From positions 14,511,464-14,575,463 of the forward strand of contig NC_134958.1 of assembly GCF_965638725.1 (NCBI RefSeq): a stretch of DNA of 64,000 nt, in the 5' to 3' direction. Of this stretch, positions 45,067 through 55,900 are shown piece by piece (positions within the stretch are counted from its first letter, which is position 1; each line of letters begins with the position of its first letter). This DNA is from Aptenodytes patagonicus (Eukaryota > Chordata > Aves > Sphenisciformes > Spheniscidae). A model generated the notes under the pieces. That model ran no database searches. It was given only the letters and a program-made list of their open reading frames with translations, and was not told the DNA's origin. The position numbers and the translations under genes were made by a program.

Positions 45067-47454
45067 CGATTCAAAACTGATTTTTTTTGTTTTACTTTAG
45101 AAACCAAAATTATATTTCAAGTAAGAGAGACAAGAGAAAGGCTTGTTTGGGAGCGCTGCTTTCTCCTAGGTTAGCTGAGCAAATTCCCCAGGAAACCCTG
45201 TGAACAACCAGTTTTAAGAAAGGTTTTTTTCATTTAAAAATTTTCTGCCAGGAAGATGCTTGTTCCCGAGCTAATTCACATCATCCCATGAAGGTGAAGG
45301 AAAGCCCACCAGGCCATCCAAGGGGGCCGGTATTGTCCCCGTGTGCGTCAGGCTAAGCTCTCCATCCCACTCGATGCAAGGGCTGTACTGCAGGGAGCAA
45401 GGCATCGCGTGCCCAAAGGATGCTTCACTCTGCAATCCCCTGCGCTGCCTGCCCAGCAAGAGCCCCCACCCGCAGCAGCACCCGGCTGTGCCAATTTTCA
45501 CCCTTGAGCCACTAGAGACCATGGGCGGCCTTGGCTCTTGGTCGAGACGTTTGCTTGGCACTTAACACCATGATCACGGTCAGATTTTTCCTCCAGTAGA
45601 AACAGAGCCAAACAAAAATTTCTTGAGCAATTTACTGGAGGAATTTAACATCCTTTCCTTGCCTGTTTTGTTCTATATATACAAAATATTATTTTATGCG
45701 CTACAAAAATACTTTGAAACCAATTTATCCTTAAGCGTTACAAGGCCTTTTTCTTCCAGCTGCAAAAACATCTCAGAGCAGGTTCAACTTTTCCCCCGAG
45801 AGGGCCATGGCGTTGCTGTGCAGTACCTCGTGGCAAATATATAAAGCAAGAGGAAGATTGCAGACTGCGTTACAGCGTCAGAGGGAGTATCCTTTGCTGT
45901 AATTTAAATACCGAATAAGCAGTTACCAGAACAAGTAACTATATGTTAGAACCTGGTGAAATGTTCACAATAAACTTAAAACCATACAAGATTCTCTTGG
46001 TTTTGGCCTTTGGTCCAGACTCCACTCTCGGGTTATATCCGTCACGGGGTGCGCAGGGGCTGGTTTGTGAGCAAACTCAGCCTGCTGGGTTTATTGTCAG
46101 ATGAAGACCGTGAGAAATTTCACTTTGCAGTGTTTTCACATGAAATTCAGTCGCTGTACAAAGCTTGCTTGGGGCTTTGGACTTGCAAGAAAGTGGCAGA
46201 CCCCCAGCTGCAATCCCACTCCCAGGCAGCAGTGTGGCTGCCTCGCTGGCTGGGCTTCCCTCTGCTGAGCAAGAATTGGCACCGACACACAGCTCAGGAC
46301 AACTCTAGAAAATGAGAGGAATGGAAGGATGGACTTCAGGAGCACCTCTGGCTCTTGCTGGGCTGTGATTTTGGCTTATCTAGAGCTTTAAGATGAAAGA
46401 ATGCATTGATGTGGAAAGACATGAGGTCATACCATGCGACCTGAAAATCCTCAGTGCTTCTAAAGAGGAGACCACGCGCCCTCGAGTCACAGGAATGAGC
46501 CCACCGCACGGAGATGATGCATGGGTACCAAACGTGCTCTTATTTCCATTGCAATGCGTGTGGAGCAGGGGAAGCTGAGGGATCGCACCTCCTTCTGCTG
46601 CAGCTTGTGGAGCTCCCACCACAGCCCTTCCTGCATGCATTAAACCAACAGCAAAGGCAGGGCCAAGCAGGATCCGCAGAGATGCTCTATAGGCAACACC
46701 AAGGAGAAGAACACACACAAAATTTGCTGCTTTGAGCAGAGGCACCCAACCTAACATGGAGCACAGGCAGCCCTGAGCAGAGGGTCTTGGCCAGGCTAAA
46801 CACACGTTGGGGTGCAGGCTGAAGCCAGGATTCCCCACTGGTCCTGCACAGCTGAGACACAGTCAGTCTCTCTGGCCTTGATCATATATAACTATTTCAT
46901 GCGAAGTGTGACCTTTTCAAGCAGGAGACTGAAGGCAGCTCAGGCCGGTACATCCAGCCTCTGCCTGCCCCAGGTGCGTGTTGCAGCCTGCACTTGATAA
47001 GAAAGTACCTACCACCTTCTGCTCTCCCAGAAGCTGACCCAGATAGCTGCTCTGGCCCTCTTAGATCTTACTGAACCAAGGTCCATGGATATGATGACTG
47101 AGGAACACCTAATTTGTGCATCCCAAGATGGAGACAGCCACAAGCTATTCAACACATGGAGGACTCGGACGTGCTGGGAATAACAGGTAATGGGCATCTT
47201 GGTGCCTAGGGACCCTGCTGGCAGAAACACACATGCCAGCCAGACTTTATGATCCTTTAGCCGTTAGATCACACATGAACAAGAAATTAAATTTCAGATC
47301 TGGATGCTCACAGAAATAGTAAGGCAGTATTTAGATGCCCATGTCTTTTTGACAGGGAGTGTACATGGCTCCAAACTAGATCAGAGCTCTACTGTGGATA
47401 CACACAGACATGTTTCTGCTCCAAGGAGATTACTTATAAGGCAAGGCTGGCAAA
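45067..47454. other. Noncoding stretch, mixed composition
   Basis: No gene is seen. AT-rich at 45067-45250 and 45590-46010, the latter with ATATATACAAAATATTATTTTATG near 45673 and no clear motif clustering. GC-richer elsewhere. Openings are under 155 codons and overlap. Confidence 0.5.
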
Positions 47455-47585
47455 AGAGTAGAAAAAGTGGCCTAGGGTTGTGGAGAAATTTGCTCGAGGC
47501 CACACCAAACCAGTGCCAGGGCAGAGAATGGCATCCAGGTCTCCAGCTCCCACCCCAGGCCCTCGACAACCAAACCACATCCAAC
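47455..47585 (-). mobile_element. MIR SINE remnant, - orientation
   Basis: Read on the + strand, the order TTGCTCGAGGCCACAC, CAGTGCCAGGGCAGAG, ATCCAGGTCTCC, CTCCCACCCCAGGCC, AACCACATCC follows the reverse complement of the MIR SINE (TTGCCCAAGGTCACAC, CAGTGGCAGAGC, ACCCAGGTCTCC, CTCCCAGTCCAG...). Over the 34 bases ending at the GGTCTCC word I count 27 identities. The match appears to continue leftwards to about 47455 into the GAGGAAACTGAGGC part. MIRs are old amniote SINEs kept as decayed copies in birds. Boundaries are approximate. Confidence 0.65.
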
Positions 47586-48119
47586 AGCTTCCCGAAGATG
47601 CAGCCAAACCAAACCACAGACTCGGGCAGCGCTTGCGTCTCGGTTTGTCTGAAGCTAACAAAAAGATGGTGAAAGTAAAACCCGCCCTTTCCCTTCGGTC
47701 CTTCCCAAACCTTTCTGACCAGGAAATATACCAGCAAAGCCAAGCCCAGTGGAAGGGAACATGGGCTCAAGCTAGCAGCATTCTACTGTGCTCCAGTCAC
47801 TGCCTCTGACAACGCCTTTGGAGGCTGATGGCACCCAATGTCCCACTTCCCCATGAGACCTTCTGCACTGATCCAACACAGCTTCTGCCCATCTTCCCAC
47901 AACCCCAGCACCGGGCAGAGCAGACTGCCTGCTTGTAATGGCAGCTCTGGGAGCCTGGAGTTTGTGTCCCTCCAGACAAGGCTGATGAGGCAGCCGAAGG
48001 ACAGCACAGGCTGACAGCTTCACCCAGCATCTCCTCCACCACTTGTCTCCACCACCACGGGCGCTGGCAGCGAGAAGCATTGCAGATTTCCTGCCGTTAC
48101 ACAGTGTTCCTTCCCTGTG
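47586..48119. other. Noncoding stretch
   Basis: No gene is seen. Mixed composition, short overlapping openings, no recognised repeats. Confidence 0.5.
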
Positions 48120-48620
48120 CAGCGAAGGAACTGTCACTTTGTTCTAATTAGCCAATTAGGTCCCTAATTAGCTGATGTAATTACTCCAAGGAAGTGATTT
48201 CATTTAAGAAAAACCTTACTCCCGAAAGCAGACGGAGACAGCCCGTCATCAGCAGGAGCGGCCGGCGGCTGCTGACACAAGCACGGGGACGGTGCCCAGG
48301 CTGCACCGGCTGCCTGCCGGGGCCGGCGGAAGCAGCCTGGTGTGCGGGGAACAAACAAAGCGTCATCCCCGCAACCGGAGCAGAGTCAGCACCAGGCGTG
48401 CTTCGAACCCACAAAGATAGCTTCCCATCAACAATTTGTTCTTTAGAAAGAGATCAGATAATCTAATCAGCGTGGCTCCATCTGTTGAAAGGACAAGGGG
48501 AAAAGAAAAAAATAATACTGCTTATTTACATTTTTCCCCTTTCTTGATGTAACTTCTAGATCTAATCAGCACCAAGCTGTGCTTTAATTGGAAATATATA
48601 GCAGCCGTGCATTTCCCTAC
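48120..48620. promoter_or_regulatory. Candidate element with a homeodomain site cluster
   Basis: CTAATTAGC occurs twice, at 48144-48152 and 48164-48172, exactly 20 bp apart, with CAATTAGG at 48153-48160 between them and GTAATTAC at 48177-48184 after them: four TAAT-type palindromic cores in about 40 bp. The right part (48425-48610) adds TCAGATAATCTAATCAGC near 48452 and a repeated TCTAATCAGC near 48560. The middle (48225-48400) is GC- and CpG-rich. Motif density strongly suggests a homeodomain-bound element, but function and conservation are untested. Confidence 0.45.
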
Positions 48621-49980
48621 AGCTCATTTGTTTCTTCAGCACAAAATATCATCAGTCAAGTGGACAAGGTGGCACTCAGCATCCTCCTACCTGGCCTGGG
48701 ACGGGTCCTCCCACTCCTGACAGGAGCTGGGACCGCCCCAGGGACAGCTGAGTCCCCACATGGCTCCTTCCTGTGCCTCTCAGGAGCCAAAAGATGGAGG
48801 TGAGATGCTGGAAGGGACTGGGTCAGTTGAATGACTACCGGGCTTGCACCGTGCTGTTCAGTGGAAGCTCTGGAGGAGATTACATTGCTATGACTTTGAA
48901 GCCTGCATTTTGACTTGGCGTCTGCATACCCCATGGCAGGCGAAGGAGCCCGAGAGCGAAGCATCCTCCCTAGAACAAGAAAAGCTATTTCTGTGTGACG
49001 ACGGGAATAGCTGCTCTCTGCTGAATGTGACTCGACAAGCACAATATCTTCCCCAGCCCTCCAGCAGCTTTAGCTGTAAAAGTCTATGCAGATATTGTGA
49101 CCTTTTAAGAAGGCACAGATCTGTGAGGTTTAAATAGCACGCCACAAAGACTCCCAGGCAGAGCCTCTGCCAGACAACTCATATACAAAGCACTCGCAGA
49201 AACAATTTCCAGGTCAGCAGAGATGAAGGAAGAAGAGTGACCCTCCAACAGAGAGGCACAGGGAGTGCTGATGAGCCAAGAGCCCCACAACCTCGGGCAG
49301 ATGGTACTGGAGGTGTTGCTGCCTGGAAGCAGCGTGTTGAATAGCGTGAATCCAGGTTGTCAGTGTCACACAAACGGGCACAATCTAATCTGCTACCGAC
49401 AGTTTTGAGCTGCAAATTAGCAGCCAAAAGCTGTTAAGTGCTTGAATTCATCCACAGTAATCAGAAAGGGATCGGGGACAGGGACGAGACACCCAGTCTG
49501 CTCCCCAAAGCTTCACATTAAGGCAGATGATAATGCTTGTATGCAAGTCAGGTCATTAGAGGACATAGATGTTTGCACTCCTCCTTTCCCACAGCCCTGC
49601 TGGTGGCTAAGCTTGAAAAATCCCCAGGATGGGCAAATGCTAACACACTAAACTGTGGTTTATGTCACCTAGAGCATTTTGCAAAGTCTCAGTGATCTGC
49701 AAATAATTAAAAGAGAAAGCAATCAATCTTGTTGTTCAAAACAGTGATTAGCCTGGGAGAACCCAGCATTGTAATTCTGTAGGCACCCCGGGGGAAGATG
49801 CCGCATGCATAATGATAGCTGCTAGTCCTCACAAGTTCAAGGACCACGGGGTGTTCTACGGTTGCGATGGGAATTTCCTATCCGTCTCTGAGGCTGTATC
49901 ATCCTGTGTTTCACAAGCACTTTGCCAAAGGAACAGAGAAACAGCTTTGCCGCTTGTCAGGCACAGCCCGGCCCCAGCTG

Positions 49981-50008
49981 CCATGAGTACAAGTGCACTT
50001 GTACATGG
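49981..50008. promoter_or_regulatory. 28-bp palindrome of NK2-type CAAGTG half sites
   Basis: The core 49987-50004 is a perfect 18-bp palindrome with arms GTACAAGTG and CACTTGTAC. It is extended by CCAT on the left (49981-49984, after a 2-nt GA interruption) and ATGG on the right (50005-50008). CAAGTG/CACTTG is the usual core bound by NK2-class homeodomain proteins, here in head-to-head arrangement with no spacer. It also contains a GTGCAC E-box-like centre. A cruciform or dimer site is possible. Protein identity is inference. Confidence 0.55.
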
Positions 50009-51075
50009 CTTTTTCCAAGGGCATGACCCAGCTGCGATGCAGAGGCTGAGATGCAGGAGGTACGATAGCCAAGAGCATCACCAGACCTCGAGATGGACAA
50101 CTGCTAAAAGCTGTCCACATACGTAGTGAGAGACAGCTCTGGGGAGAGGCCAGGCGAAGGCTTCACCTGGACAGGCGTGACTGACAATGGGAGTCCTGCC
50201 CCATTTCAGAGGAGCGTGCAGAGATGGAGTGCCTTGTTCCCACAGGGACTGAGATGAGCACCCATCCCGTGGATCCTACCTGCCAGACCACCCTCCCTCA
50301 GCACTTGCAGGATATTCAGGGACTGCAGACTGAAGCTGTGTCCTGCCTTTGCTACTCACACGTGACTGAAGTGAAGCCTGCAGAGCAGCACAAGCACCAT
50401 CAAGGGCAGAAACCAACCACCAGCACTCACTCCATCTCTTCGAGGGCCTGGTTAGCCAACCTTCCTCCAGCCTCATCCATCGTTCAGCATTTCACCGGAC
50501 GGCAGAAAGCCCAGCAGATCCATGCACAAACACAACTCTACTTCTCCCCAGTTACTCCGGGCGAAGAAGAGAGAGAAGAACCCCTCCACAACCAGGAGAG
50601 ACCAGCATACACACATATGTAGGTCTGCGTAGCACTTCCTACCCACCTTCTGTTGTGCATTTGATGTCAGACTTTGCATCTGTGGCTAAAGCAACCCACA
50701 GTGATTTAGAAGTGATTGCACAGCATTTTGTACTGGGTTAGGTGGAGATTTCTGTTTTGTGTATCATTACGGCAAGCAACAGTGGTTTCTCAGGCTCGGA
50801 TCTAGCCTTACCACAAGGCGAAGTGGAAATTGCAATTATTTGTTGATGGTTTTTCAAAGCCCTCATCCAAGCACAATGTACACACAGCTCCCCTGAACCC
50901 ATCACCAGGCAGCCTATACACTTTCCAAAAGCTGCCAACAGGAGCTCATTGTCTCTGCTGCACCACTACTCACTTCACCACGTACCTGCTTCTCTCCAGC
51001 ACAAGGAAACACCCCTGCCAAGCCAATTCCCAGGGCAGCTGTGGGAAGACTCGGCTTGGAAAAGAGTAATATTTT

Positions 51076-51111
51076 AAAACCAAACATAAAACCAAACATA
51101 AAACCAAAAAA
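51076..51111 (+). repeat. 12-bp tandem repeat, 3 units
   Basis: AAAACCAAACAT twice, then AAAACCAAAAAA. Short A/C-rich tandem array. Confidence 0.85.
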
Positions 51112-52279
51112 TGGGAAGAAGGCAGAAAGCTTTTCTCTCAGGTCCCCCACAGCCCAGAGACACTGTGACAGTCAGGAGGCACCAGCTTGGAGAAAGGAGG
51201 ACTTCCCAGAGGACATTAAGTTTTCTGTGCGCAGAACCAAATTCCACAGAAGTCGTAAGGAATTTCCACCAGTTTTTCTAGGGCAGAGACCAAGATTTCA
51301 CCTGTCCCCAGCACACCAACATGCCGCCCCAGGAACAGAGCACTAGATGCTACACAATATGTGGATAATTGCACTGAACCTGGAACCAGGTCTCACGCTT
51401 TCACGTCCCTGTGGGGACCTTCCTCACATACTGCAGCATTTGCTGCTGCCAGAGTGCCCCTGTTAGGGCAGGAAATATGGACAAAGCAGGCAGCACAGCA
51501 CAGGCAGGGCTATCTTTGGCACGATAGAAAGTCTCCCCATGATGGGCTCCTTCCTTCTGCTTCACAAGGAGACAATAAGCCAAAAGAGAACTTTACCCAA
51601 AAAAATTTTACCTCCTGAATGCCAGGGCACCAGATCAGATAAGGGTTTTGGTGTGCTGATGCTCAACACAGCCCACCTGGTCTCTAGAAGGACCTGCCAG
51701 TTGTTTCCAGCCAGCCCTGAAGGTAACACAAACAGAAGATTGACAAAGCTGACCATTTAACACAGGCAAACCAAGAACACGTGAGTTTTCACTGGAGCGC
51801 AGCGCTTGTGGCTGAAACCCAGCAGCCCACCACGTGCACGGGGCTGTTAACACAGACCCATGCAGCATCAGACCAAGCAAGCGATGCAGGAAACAGCTCT
51901 AAGGCGGCAGAACTCCCAATTAGCAGAGACTATGAGTCAGCTCAAGCTCCACCACGAAGCTGTGGCCCAACCTCAGAGCTACTCAGCACTCTTCGCCCTG
52001 ACAGTCCCTGGATCAGTCCAAAAGTTTGGCTGCAGATGTAGGGTGCAGGCACTGGTTATCACACAGCTGCCTTCAGGGAGCATCACTAACCTCTCGCCAA
52101 AGCCAGGCCCTGCTGCACAGGCACTTTGCAAATGCTCCCAGCCAGGGCGGGCACCGCTGCCTTGCATGAAATGCAGGAAGGGATTTGCATATGTGGCTGA
52201 AACTTGTGGGAGTGGTGCTGGTATTTCGCACGAGGCGATGAGAGGGGCCGTCCAAGCAAGAAGGGCTCAGTTGCAATTA

Positions 52280-52935
52280 GGAAGACAATTTTCTGTAATG
52301 TTTTTATTGGGAGGGTTTCACATGCCGATGGTCTCCAGAGGCAGAATTCATGCCTGTGAGGTTTTGCTTCTCAGCCCATCCCTTTGTGTGATACTTAGCT
52401 TAAGCTGTATCTGAAAGAATCAGTCTCCCTTATTATCAAAGCCACAAGCCATCTGGTTCCACTTTCCTGGGGAAAGGGTATGAGTGGAAATCTGGTTTCA
52501 CTTGGGTTTTCCTTCCCTGGGTTATGGTTTGCTCTATGTTTAATGTTGTTACTGCAATATGATATTTGGGCAGTGGGTGGCCTGTTTCCCCCATTTGAAA
52601 CTAATTTACAGCTTTGTCTGGCAAAATTGTTGCTTCCAATCAATTAGCACTGACAGAGAAATTAAACCATCCTGGGGTCTCGACACATAAGGAAGCAGGT
52701 CCTCATTTGTTGGAAGAAATTCTCTGTTCAGTGGGGAATCTGGTGGCTCACCCTTCCTGTATGCCAGGCTGGATTTTTATTTTTAAACATTCAGACTGCA
52801 TTTTTAAAAGAGATTTAATAGGCAAGATTGAGATCCATCATGGATGCTATTTTTGTTTTACGGTCATGACCTTTTTAATAAGATGGACAAACAAGCCAAA
52901 AATGGAACATTAATAAATAAAGCTTGAATCCATCA
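52280..52935. promoter_or_regulatory. Candidate conserved noncoding element
   Basis: AT-rich, non-repetitive block of about 650 bp, with the densest part at 52750-52930. It holds CCAATCAATTAGCAC near 52636, GATTTAATAGGC near 52811, a 13-nt palindrome ATCCATCATGGAT at 52833-52845, the nuclear-receptor-type palindrome at 52861-52872 and ACATTAATAAATAAAGC near 52907. Openings crossing it are short. One of the better candidates in the right half. Confidence 0.4.
52861..52872. promoter_or_regulatory. Near-perfect palindromic nuclear-receptor element
   Basis: CGGTCATGACCT differs by one base from AGGTCATGACCT, the inverted repeat with zero spacing bound by thyroid hormone and retinoid receptors. 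It sits inside an AT-rich candidate element. A single short match can occur by chance. Confidence 0.35.
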
Positions 52936-55900
52936 AAACATCCACTGCCGCCTCAATCATTTCTTCTCCGAAAACACACTGGAGAATTCCCCAGCACCTT
53001 CCTCTCCACCATTTCTTACCAGCCTGGTCGAAGGACTAGCTCCCTTCCCATCAGACACCACACACGTTTCATCAGTTTCTTTCTGATGGCTGCAGCTTGG
53101 TGGGACCTGAGGATGGTACGATGGGATTCACCATCCAGAACTCCCCTGGGAGTGCTATCTTCCTCCCCTTCTTCTAATGTATTTTAGAAACAAATCCCCA
53201 GAAACGCAGGTGATACAAGGGGTGGAGAATGCTTTATGTCAGAATTGCTGAGCCAGAGCCCAAGCTTGTCCAAAGACCGCCCGTGGAAGGCTTAGCTTGC
53301 TTCAAAGGCAGCAATCACAGCCACAGAGAGCTTTGGCTCTAGAAACTGAGAATGTAGAGTCCCTGGAGAACAAACACTGCCCTAAGACAGAGGCAAGGCT
53401 CCACGGCATGCCTGGCAGCGATGGGATTTGGGCTTAGAGCTGGGAAGCAACACGACTTGCTTAGTGCAGCGATGCCACCCTTAAGCCCTCCTACTAACAG
53501 CACCTGGTCTAACCTGCAGTCAGAAATCCAGCGTTCACTTCTGAGGTAGCCCTACGGGGTGCACCAGCACTGGATATCAACAACGAGCTTCAATCCAAAG
53601 CAGGACTCCAAATCTCCATGGCAGGGTTTCAGCTCTAGACCCAGGAGCCAAGCATGAAGACCGAGCATCCTAGCCGGTGCTGAGCACCTGCAAGCCTGGG
53701 AAATTCATTGGTTTGCTCTTCACTCCCTGGGCAGGGGGTACAGTCTGAGGTCCTGGGTTACACACGTTACAGGACAAGGCTGAGATTAGCCTTGGCAGGG
53801 GACAGGTGACCCTGGGCAGGCTCACTTTCTCACATCACTTCCACTAGTACTATGACCCTCTCCACTTTGCCTCCCCTCCTGCACGTGGTCAGATGGCTCC
53901 TTGAACAATCCCATCCCAATTCGAGGCAGACTATCCATCTGGTAATTACAGAGAGCTGATATTTACAGCCAGGTCAGGAGCTCACGTCCTGGTCAGGCAC
54001 ATCTCTGGTCAAAGTTGAAGCCATCCAAGCAAAGGAGAGCTACCCAGGTCTGCTGCAGAGCCATGCTCTGCCCAGCCTATGCTGCTGGACAAGGACAGCA
54101 TGCCAGCAGCCTCCGTGCAGAGAAACAGCACAACGCGCAGGAGCGCAGGGAGCTCTTGGAAACCAGCATCACCCTGCCTTCACTGTAGAACAGGCAGGAC
54201 CTGCTACAAACCATGTGGCCAGGACTGCCTTTTTGCTGCAGCTGGGAGGGCACCAACAACCATTTGCTGCAGCCCTTTCCAGTGGCAATATGCACTGACA
54301 AGGCATTAGGTGGAGGAAAACTTGGCCCCAAGTGCTTTGCTGAACACCAGCCTTGACTTGAGCCCTTTGCTCTTCCGAACCCTTAGCCTTCCCTGCGTGC
54401 AGGCTGGCACATGAGCCCGTGCACTGCTGCTTTGAGATGTTGCCATATGGCACTCGCACTGCACAGACAACTCCTGCAATAGCTCAGCAGCAGCAGCTCT
54501 TTCCCCAGACCCAGCAGCTGCTAAGAACTGGAGTTTCTAAACCTTCCTTGAGCATTTGGACCCTCAGCAGTGCTGCAGGAGCATGGATTGTTTAGAACAA
54601 GCAAACAAAACAAAACAAAAATCTAACCTCGCTCCCAACAGGAAGAAAAATATTTTTTAAAGTATTGAAGTTTTTACAGCTGGTGAGAGACAGCAATGGG
54701 GAAGGCTGGTGGGCAGCCTTGGCCAGCAAATTCTAGCCAAAGTAAGAGAATGGGAGAATACTGAACCAGATAGGAAGAAAGGAGATGAAGAAGCTGAGAT
54801 AAAAACGAGATAGCTGACAGTCTGGTGCCCATGGAGAAGGGCACCAGAGCCTCGTAGCTGGAGATGCACCAGCTATAGCTGGGAAAATTCCCTGGCTTTG
54901 AAGACCGGGTCTTCCTGGAGACAAACAGCTCTAATCCACACTCCTGAGTAATTCTCTCTTTGGCAACACATCATACCAGCATTGATTCAAACCTCAGGGC
55001 AGCTGTACTGGCTTTAATCTAGGTTTTATTTTTGTAAACTACAGTTTCAAGGAGAATGCTCACAAAGTGGATCTGGGGATGGGTGGCAGGGAGCAGAGCC
55101 AGAATCACTAATGTCTGCAGTGGAAACACTTGAGCTTCTTCAAGTACAGGGACCAAATGTGAAAAGCTTTGATCCTAAAAAGCTAACAGTCCTGTCAGAG
55201 AGAAAAGGGGTCAACCTCTTCCACTTTTGCTAGGGCAGCTCCCTCTGCTGTCTTTGCTCACCAGCTGTTACCCAAAGACGCAGGTCAGTTCCAGATGGGC
55301 TCACAGCAGTATTTCATCAACATGTGGTCATTAGTCTCCTCTGTAAAGTTATCACCTATGAAGAAACTAGTCTCCACAGAAACCAAACTTGAAAAGGAAA
55401 ATGCCATCCATGCTACCTCATTCGGCAATCAGCTGGATTGTCCACAGAAAATAAATTATGTCCACAGGCTATTGCAAAGCCAGATAAGAGTCAGTCCCTG
55501 TCTCTAACATCCCTTTCACATGTGGCCCGCTCAGTGAGGATTCAGCAGAGGAATCAGCATGGTGGACACATGGGGCATGGCAGGAGCACTACCAACAAGC
55601 GTGTTTTGACTAAGAAAGCCAAGTCCACAGAGGCTGGTTGGGGACTACCCACAACCAGTTCACCCAGTGCCACGTGCAGTGGCCATTTGGTCCCAGCTTC
55701 CTCCAAGGATGCTGCTCCTGGACATCAGTAGGAAGAGGCCCTGGTCTTGGGAGACACCGCAGGATACTTCACCTCTTTCAGAAGAGAAAGATGCATCCCA
55801 ACTCTGTACAATCAATGCTTCCCTGAGAGATTGTGCTTGGCTGAGCAGGTCCAGCTGGTTCCAGTGTGAATAGAGCTCTTATGCCAGGCTTGTGCTGGAA

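Larger units (their letters stand above)
48621..52279. other. Noncoding stretch, A/C-rich + strand in places
   Basis: No gene is seen. It holds the palindrome at 49981-50008, a small AT-rich block at 49660-49800 (GCAAATAATTAAAAG, GATTAGCC) and the 12-bp repeat at 51076-51111. In many 60-base lines here A outnumbers T about two to one, which lowers the stop-codon rate on the + strand and explains runs of medium-length openings. A POU octamer ATTTGCAT lies at 52182-52189. Confidence 0.5.

Noticed and set aside
48395..48415. GCTTCGAACCC word, resembling a reversed tRNA B box
   Set aside because: On the - strand the T-stem does not pair well, and no D-arm, anticodon arm or acceptor stem can be built around it.
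53740..53832. MIR-like words (GTCCTGGGTT ... GTGACCCTGGGCAGG ... CTCACTTTCTC)
   Set aside because: The right-hand 26 bases look like MIR, but the spacing to the left-hand word is about 12 bases too long and the flanks do not match. Left uncalled.
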